Position numbers and translations under genes: made by a program. Below, piece after piece: positions 59,401 to 64,000 of a stretch of 64,000 nt of DNA (the first letter of the stretch is position 1; each line of letters opens with the position of its first letter). Source of the stretch: Corella eumyota (lineage: Eukaryota; Chordata; Ascidiacea; Phlebobranchia; Corellidae); assembly GCA_963082875.1 (NCBI GenBank), contig OY720097.1, forward strand, positions 17,802,501-17,866,500, written 5' to 3'. The notes under the pieces were generated by a model. The model was not told the DNA's origin. It worked only from the letters and a program-made list of their open reading frames with translations, and made no database searches.

Positions 59401-60586
59401 TCGATTTAAGGTCCACATCGTAGAAAAGCCTTCAACAAGACGAGGTATATTATCGATGGTGAGCCAGGTCTACGATCCTCTAGGATTCATTCAGCCATTT
59501 ATGCTTCCAATGAAAATTTTAATGCAAAAGCTTTGCAATCTTAATCTTGGATGGGACGAGATTCTTTCCGATCATATCATTGACCACTGGAACAACTGGA
59601 AGGATCAATTACCTACATTAGAAGCTGTGTCAATCCCAAGATGCTATAAAATGAACGACCCCGACAGTGTAAACGTGCAACTTCATTGTTTTTGTGATGC
59701 CAGTGAGTCGGGCTACGGGGCAGTAAGTTATCTGCGATCGGTTTATACGAATGGCACCACTCACTGTTCCTTTGTGATGGGAAAATATAGAGTAACTCCT
59801 GTCAAACCTGTGACCATCCCACGCCTTGAGCTAACAGCAGCTGTTGTCGCTGTTAAACTTAACCATTTAATACAAAGCGAACTTGACCTGAAAATTGACG
59901 ATGTAATATATTGGTCTGATTCAACATCAGTTTTGCAATATATTGCGAATAAAACAAAGCGCTTTCACACCTTTGTAGCTAATCGTTTGGCGGTTATCCA
60001 CGAACTATCAGCGGTAGATCAATGGCGCTACATTTCCTCCAAAAACAACCCGGCAGACATTGGATCGAGAGGGTTAATGCCAAACGACATCAAGCGGGCT
60101 GATCTATGGTTTCGAGGACCTTCTTTTCTTTGCGATGAAGAAAGCCAATGGCCACAGCTGCAACATGTTGCAACATTACCAATCGATGACCCGCGTGATT
60201 TTAATACTTTATCTCCCAGCATGATCCTGCACGGTAAACTTGATGATTCTCTTCCCCCGGATGAATTCGTAAAGGCAGATGGCTATCGTAGATCCTGGAG
60301 AACGGTTCAACTCATGTTAGATCAATTCTGGAGTCGATGGTTAAAAGAATATTTACCCATCTTACAAACAAGGCAAAAGTGGTTTACGCGTCAACGAAAT
60401 TTTGCTGTTGGTGATCTGGTGCTTCTGGCAGATGAGCGAACTCCAAGGGGTGACTGGCCAAAAGCGATCGTAGAGGAGGTCTTCCCCGACCGAGACGGAG
60501 TGGTAAGAAGAGCGAGTGTTCGAACGAGCAAGACTACGTTTCTTCGCGACATTCGGAAGTTATGTCTTTTAGAGGGATCCGAATAA
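56429..60586 (+). CDS. BEL/Pao-type polyprotein (fossil element)
   Basis: A 1385-codon frame. Visible parts: a coiled charged N-terminus (KKRKQTELQQIIRRQELEEQ); a Pao-type gag region at about residues 150-330 (KFDGSPLKLHDFLREFNTHI); zinc-knuckle cysteines near 385-440 (CFRCLQTDHMAKVC); a retropepsin-like protease near 490-640 (FIDGGSDISLC); reverse transcriptase at about 780-960 (FVSDVKAMFHQV and YVDDCL); RNase H at about 1080-1220 (CDASESGYGAV and WSDSTSVL); and a C-terminal DUF5641-like segment near 1310-1380 (FAVGDLVLLADE). It is treated as the coding remnant of an incomplete element copy. Confidence 0.9.
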   Translation: MSYEQSSSKQLPFDMASVRSTSTTASTRARRAADLRMVDFEKKRKQTELQQIIRRQELEEQLRLNEEEAEVKKLYIKADQMSQSGESEIGDDLISFQEPVLSQQSPLNLVKQPFSTQTDMPKELRKDTDENQFTNSSNMEPILGFIQSMATSIRQGFSLPKKVINKFDGSPLKLHDFLREFNTHIGNEALDTASKLSYLIDFCVGEARIAIEPCGRMEPEQGFRLANDILHRRFGVEHKVTAAHIRKLTDGPSIKANDLPALEGLLAQATSSLITLTEWNSRSSLDNVDTIKKVVNRFPAYMAQEFARRANKTFMRLNEPITFDLLIDYLEEVTSLYRSDLGESVFRKMPEKQRPSTSKTKGSTFSTFAAVNNRQREPIRSCVVCNGIHPLWRCTLFRTKDVESRREIAKKNKVCFRCLQTDHMAKVCKSNFICRKPGCGKSHNTLLHVGQSASTTDTATSTDASVSACVATMSTSMKVRLQVVPVKVWGKELVPCYTYAFIDGGSDISLCARSLADQLHLDGEDSNLDVATLNGTRNVKGSLVSLSVQGILEPHSISVDNAVVVDSLPDLTRNIPTSKDVKNYSHLRNLQFPAMDSNKVELLIGADILQAHICSGRRHGKRGQPSAIRTGLGWALFGPEDGTSEVMTRQVNLLQTESNRLLHLQLERTYNHDFNDKESNSTSLSIEDKRALQIMKKTTKLSNGHYQMDLPWKSSTINLPFNRFMAEKRLHTLKRKFLQDPKLFKCYSNQMNDYIENGYATKVPVSNLTPSNKTWYIPHHSTGGKFRIVFDCAAKFKGTCLNDHLLQGPDHANSLVGVLLRFREDRVAFVSDVKAMFHQVKVSPHDRDSLRFLWWPNNNLSLPPQDYQMTVHLFGATSSPSCAGYALRRCANDIIHKASKDAVTTIKTNFYVDDCLKSVPSAEKAISLIKEVSNLLKTGGFHLTKFVSNSKEVLSSIPDCDRSTSTLDLDFDVLPIEKTLGLCWDMNEDNFRFKVHIVEKPSTRRGILSMVSQVYDPLGFIQPFMLPMKILMQKLCNLNLGWDEILSDHIIDHWNNWKDQLPTLEAVSIPRCYKMNDPDSVNVQLHCFCDASESGYGAVSYLRSVYTNGTTHCSFVMGKYRVTPVKPVTIPRLELTAAVVAVKLNHLIQSELDLKIDDVIYWSDSTSVLQYIANKTKRFHTFVANRLAVIHELSAVDQWRYISSKNNPADIGSRGLMPNDIKRADLWFRGPSFLCDEESQWPQLQHVATLPIDDPRDFNTLSPSMILHGKLDDSLPPDEFVKADGYRRSWRTVQLMLDQFWSRWLKEYLPILQTRQKWFTRQRNFAVGDLVLLADERTPRGDWPKAIVEEVFPDRDGVVRRASVRTSKTTFLRDIRKLCLLEGSE

Positions 60587-60772
60587 CCTTTTTTGAATTT
60601 TATTGTATTTTTTCGCCTTTTGATAATTGTATTATGTTATAGATATAACCGCGATTGTTAATGGGTTCAATTATGGGAAGGGACTTATACAAAATTATTT
60701 TCACGAATTGCGGTTATGTCTATTTATTTCGTTTAATAACCTTCTATGTATATCCGGTTATTGGGGCGGGTA

Positions 60773-61617
60773 TGTTATAGACAATAACCTATTTTTCATA
60801 CTTAAGTTTTGTGTTTATTTTGTGTATTGCGAGGCACGGCGTCGCTACATCCTGCGCAGTGCGGCGCTGTGACTTTTAATTTCTAAGCGGCTTTACGCCT
60901 GATTATTTCTTTATTACTTGTCAGTGGTTCTAGACCGCGACTGGACATACGGTTTTAAGCGTGAAATCCTTAGGATTTTCACTTGGGAAATTTTTGTTCT
61001 TTGTTTAAATCGCTTCTTTTCCTTTTTTCCTTGTTTTATTTTTGTCTTTAAATTGGCTTGTTTTATGATTAATACTTTTATATTGTAGTTATGTCTAACC
61101 GCGAAGCTTTAACGCTTTATGTGATACCAGTAGCTTATGTTAGTGTTATGTGTAGTCGCTCACTGTATGTATTTAGTTGCGCAATTTACAAGTAGTTTAT
61201 GTTAGCTTATCATAATTTGCATAGTTTATTTTACTATTTAGTTTTTTATACTAACATCTATTTTCTATTTGAATAAGGTTATAGATACACTCTTTAAAAA
61301 TCGTTATTAAACGTGATCAATCGTAATTAAACGTTATCTAATTGTTATTTGTCGTGAACCTCAACGTAACTTGAATCGTGATTAGAAGATTAGCATAATA
61401 AAGTAGCTTGTGATCTGTTCTATATTCTTTTCTTGTGCCAAAGATTCAGCATCCATTAGATATTCTCGTTAACGCATTTTAAGTCTATCTTGCTTTTACC
61501 TCTAAAAGTAGCCTTATTCAATTGGCAATCACTAAGGACTGCATACGTAGAGTTGAGTTAGGCTTAGTCAATAATTGTTACTAAACGGTTAAGCAAGTTT
61601 AACTCTTATACTCTACA
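60773..61617 (+). repeat. Right LTR of the BEL/Pao element
   Basis: 845 bp, matching the left LTR base for base as far as I could read. It is followed by the second copy of the target duplication GGGAC, after which the interrupted tRNA unit resumes with TTTAACCATCAATC. Confidence 0.93.
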
Positions 61618-61739
61618 GGGACTTTAACCATCAATCTTCTGATTCGAAGTCAGACGCCATATCCATTAGGCCATGCGGCCACGATTAAGAGAATTACATA
61701 AACTATTTAGCTTCAAAACTAGAAACTTCTTAGAAAAAA

Positions 61740-61812
61740 TGACCACAGAGGGACTCGAACCCCCAATCTTCTGATTCGAAGTCAGACGCCTTATCCATTA
61801 GGCCATGCGGCC
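61740..61812 (-). tRNA. tRNA-Arg(UCG), A22 class
   Basis: A complete cloverleaf with U13-A22, T6 terminator. It is the first intact unit to the right of the LTR element. Confidence 0.87.
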
Positions 61813-62525
61813 ACGATTAAGAGAATTACATGAACTATTTAGCTTCAAAACTAGAAACTTCTTAGAAAAAATGACCACAGAGGGACCCGAACCCCCAAAG
61901 TTCTGAATCGAAGTCAGACGCCATATCCATTAGGCCATGCGGCCACGATTACAATGCTGGCATGAAATATTTTGCTCCAAATTTGGAAACTTTTTGAGAT
62001 AAATATGACCACGGAGGGACTTGAACCATCAATCTTCTGATTCGAAGTCAGACGCCATATCCATTAGGCCATGCGTCCACGATTAAGAGAATTAAATGAA
62101 CTATTTAGCTTCAAAACTAGAAACTTCTTAGAAAAAATGACCACAGAGGGACTCGATCCCCCAATCTTCTGATTCGAAGTCAGACGCCATATCCATTAGG
62201 CCGTGCGGCCGCGAATTGGAGAATTGCATGAAACATTCCGATTTAAAATTAGAAACTTTTGAGAAAAAAATTGACCACAGAGGGACTCGAACCCCCAATC
62301 TTCTGATTCGAAGTCAGACGCCATATCCATTAGGCGATGCGGCCACGAATAAGAGAATTACATGAACTATTTAGCTTCAAAACTAGAAACTTCTTAGAAA
62401 AAATGACAGCAGAGGGACTTGAACCCCTAATCTTCTGATTCGAAGTCAGACGCCATATCCATTAGGATTAAGAGATTAGCATAAAACATTTCGACTCATA
62501 ATTAGACTTTTTTTTAGAAAAAAAA

Positions 62526-62598
62526 TGACCACAGAGGGACTCGAACCCCCAATCTTCTGATTCGAAGTCAGACGCCTTATCCATTAGGCCATGCGGCC
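62526..62598 (-). tRNA. tRNA-Arg(UCG), A22 class
   Basis: A complete cloverleaf with U13-A22. Counterpart of 54107-54179 in the next higher-order repeat. Confidence 0.87.
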
Positions 62599-62657
62599 AC
62601 GATTACGAGAATTACATGAACTATTTAGCTTCAAAACTAGAAACTTCTTAGAAAAAA

Positions 62658-62730
62658 TGACCACAGAGGGACTCGAACCCCCAATCTTCTGATTCGAAGT
62701 CAGACGCCTTATCCATTAGGCCATGCGGCC
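62658..62730 (-). tRNA. tRNA-Arg(UCG), A22 class
   Basis: A complete cloverleaf with U13-A22 and T6 terminator. Counterpart of 54239-54311. Confidence 0.87.
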
Positions 62731-63056
62731 ACGACTAAGAGAATTACATGAACTATTTAGCTTCAAAACTAGAAACTTCTTAGAAAAAATGACCACAGAG
62801 GGACCCGAACCCTCAAAGTTCTGAATCGAAGTCAGACGCCATATCCATTAGGCCATGCGGCCACGATTACAATGCTGGCATGAAATATTTTGTTCCAAAT
62901 TTGGAAACTTTTTGAGATAAATATGACCACGGAGGGACTTGAACCATCAATCTTCTGATTCGAAGTCAGACGCCATATCCATTAGGCCATGCGGCGACGA
63001 TTAAGAGAATTACATGAACTATTTAGCTTCAAAACTAGAAACTTCTTAAAAAAAAA

Positions 63057-63129
63057 TGACCACAGAGGGACTCGAACCCCCAATCTTCTGATTCGAAGTC
63101 AGACGCCTTATCCATTAGGCCATGCGGCC
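63057..63129 (-). tRNA. tRNA-Arg(UCG), A22 class
   Basis: A complete cloverleaf with U13-A22 and a long T-run terminator. Counterpart of 54637-54709. Confidence 0.87.
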
Positions 63130-63719
63130 ACGATAAAGAGAATTACATGAACTATTTAGCTTCAAAACTAGAAATTTCTTAGAAAAAATGACCACAGAGG
63201 GACTCGAACCCCCAATCTTCTGAATCGAAGTCAGACGCCTTATCCATTAGGCCATGCGGCCACGATTAAGAGAATTACATGAACTATTTAGCTTCAAAAC
63301 TAGAAACTTCTTAGAAAAAATGACCACAGAGGGACCCGAACCCCCAAAGTTCTGAATCGAAGTCAGACGCCATATCCATTAGGCCATGCGGCCACGATTA
63401 CAATGCTGGCATGAAATATTTTGCTCCAAATTTGGAAACTTTTTGAGATAAATATGACCACGGAGGGACTTGAACCATCAATCTTCTGATTCGAAGTCAG
63501 ACGCCATATCCATTAGGCCATGCGGCCACGATTAAGAGAATTACATGAACTATTTAGCTTCAAAACTAGAAACTTCTTAGAAAAAATGACCACAGAGGGA
63601 CTCGAACCCCCAATCTTCTGATTCGAAGTCATACGCCATATTCATTAGGCCATGCGGCCACGAACAAGAAAATTGCTTGAACTATTTTGCTTCAAAACTA
63701 TAAACTTCTTTAAAAAAAT

Positions 63720-63792
63720 TGACCACAGAGGGACTCGAACCCCCAATCTTCTGATTCGAAGTCAGACGCCTTATCCATTAGGCCATGCGGCC
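63720..63792 (-). tRNA. tRNA-Arg(UCG), A22 class, last unit of the array
   Basis: The rightmost unit, with a perfect 73-nt cloverleaf and U13-A22. The terminator is AATTTTTTT. Its 5' flank on the minus strand is unique sequence, so it marks the array boundary. Confidence 0.88.
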
Positions 63793-63796
63793 ACGA

Positions 63797-64000
63797 AAAG
63801 AGAGGGTGCTTAAAATTGGCTACGATGCAAGTGTCTTACCACCGCACATTTTTTTAAAAGTTGAATTTATATTTTAATTGGTTGTTTTTAACAGTGAACA
63901 TTTTAAATAAAAAAAACTTAAAACAATAAATTTACAGAATAGCGCATTGAAATAATCTTAAATTAATTTTTGTGGAAACACCGCAATATCAAATTTTAAA
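63797..64000. other. Right flank of the tRNA array
   Basis: Unique AT-rich sequence. It begins with GAGAGGGTGCTTAAAATTGGCTACGATGCAAGTGTCTTACCACC, which looks like a decayed tRNA 3' half (GCAAGTGTCTTACCACCGC), possibly another tRNA-derived relic. Nothing else was seen. Confidence 0.3.

Larger units (their letters stand above)
55050..61617 (+). mobile_element. BEL/Pao LTR retrotransposon copy inside a tRNA unit
   Basis: A 6568-bp element with 845-bp direct LTRs (55050-55894 and 60773-61617) that begin TGTTATAG and end CTCTACA. It is flanked by the 5-bp target duplication GGGAC (55045-55049 and 61618-61622). Inside are a leader of about 530 bp with hairpins, one long polyprotein frame, and a purine-rich stretch (TTGGGGCGGG) before the right LTR. 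Family placement rests on the Pao-type gag, protease, reverse transcriptase and C-terminal domains. The two LTRs look identical when read side by side, so the insertion is very young. Against full family members the copy is not whole; I count about one break. Confidence 0.93.
42081..63796 (-). repeat. Tandem array of about 115 tRNA-Arg(UCG) units
   Basis: A unit of about 115-140 bp is repeated from 42081 to 55049 (about 98 units) and from 61618 to 63796 (about 17 units), split by an LTR element. On the minus strand each unit reads GGCCGCATGGCCTAATGGAT, a D arm, the anticodon stem-loop TCTGACTTCGAATCAGA (anticodon UCG, reading CGA), and a T arm GGGGGTTCGAGTCCCTC, ending TGTGGTCA then T5-T6. 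The 7-bp acceptor stem, the A box (TGGCCTAATGG), the B box (GGTTCGAGTCC), A20, C35, G36 and discriminator A73 fit arginine tRNA. Spacers come in a few types (GAATAAGAGAATTGCATGAA, GAATTAGAGAATTGCATGAA, GATTACAATGCTGGCATGAA). No CCA is encoded. Many copies are intact, others clearly decayed. Confidence 0.95.

Noticed and set aside
63797-63850. Another intact tRNA gene beyond the array end
   Set aside because: Only a tRNA-like 3' half can be seen, with no matching acceptor strand or full B box.

Overview
The window looks like chordate, most likely tunicate (Ciona-type), nuclear DNA. It is AT-rich and compact. Introns are mostly 60-500 bp with GT/AG ends, and the genes are recognisable as chordate orthologues (DCAF10, PTP4A, NUP37, PHF5A, IMPA, hexokinase, HEATR4-like). 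Splice structures were worked out by eye. For the seven genes summed exon by exon, the joined exons stay in frame and five reach family-typical lengths (PTP4A 172 aa, NUP37 328 aa, PHF5A 110 aa, IMPA 277 aa, hexokinase 478 aa).

Layout of the gene-bearing part (1-42 kb). On the minus strand at the left edge are an unidentified partial gene, DCAF10 (a CUL4-DDB1 substrate receptor) and PTP4A (prenylated PRL phosphatase). A small unidentified minus-strand gene end follows. On the plus strand come a 256-aa SH2 protein and NUP37. Then on the minus strand are an orphan class A GPCR with a cysteine-rich second extracellular loop and an intronless two-membrane-span protein carrying PSAP and PPxY motifs. 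A plus-strand hexokinase has a duplicated, apparently mutually exclusive exon pair. A minus-strand HEATR4-like HEAT-repeat gene stands head to head with PHF5A. IMPA (with a tRNA-derived SINE in an intron) and a minus-strand intronless DUF21-CBS protein close this part.

From about 42.1 to 63.8 kb the window is a giant tandem array. It holds about 115 units of roughly 130 bp, each with one minus-strand tRNA-Arg(UCG) gene or relic. Most units have internal A and B boxes and a T-run terminator. Only about a fifth carry the canonical 13-22 D-stem pair. Several subfamilies are decayed, one unit has a UCA anticodon, and the units are organised in higher-order repeats of about 1.7-2.0 kb. A 6.57-kb BEL/Pao LTR element (55050-61617), with 845-bp LTRs that read the same by eye and a 5-bp target duplication, sits inside one tRNA unit. 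It is a very young copy but not a complete one.

Most notable observations: the tRNA-Arg mega-array and its sequence classes, the mutually exclusive hexokinase exons plus a 42-nt cassette candidate, the plant/protist-like DUF21-CBS gene, and the cysteine-rich GPCR loop.
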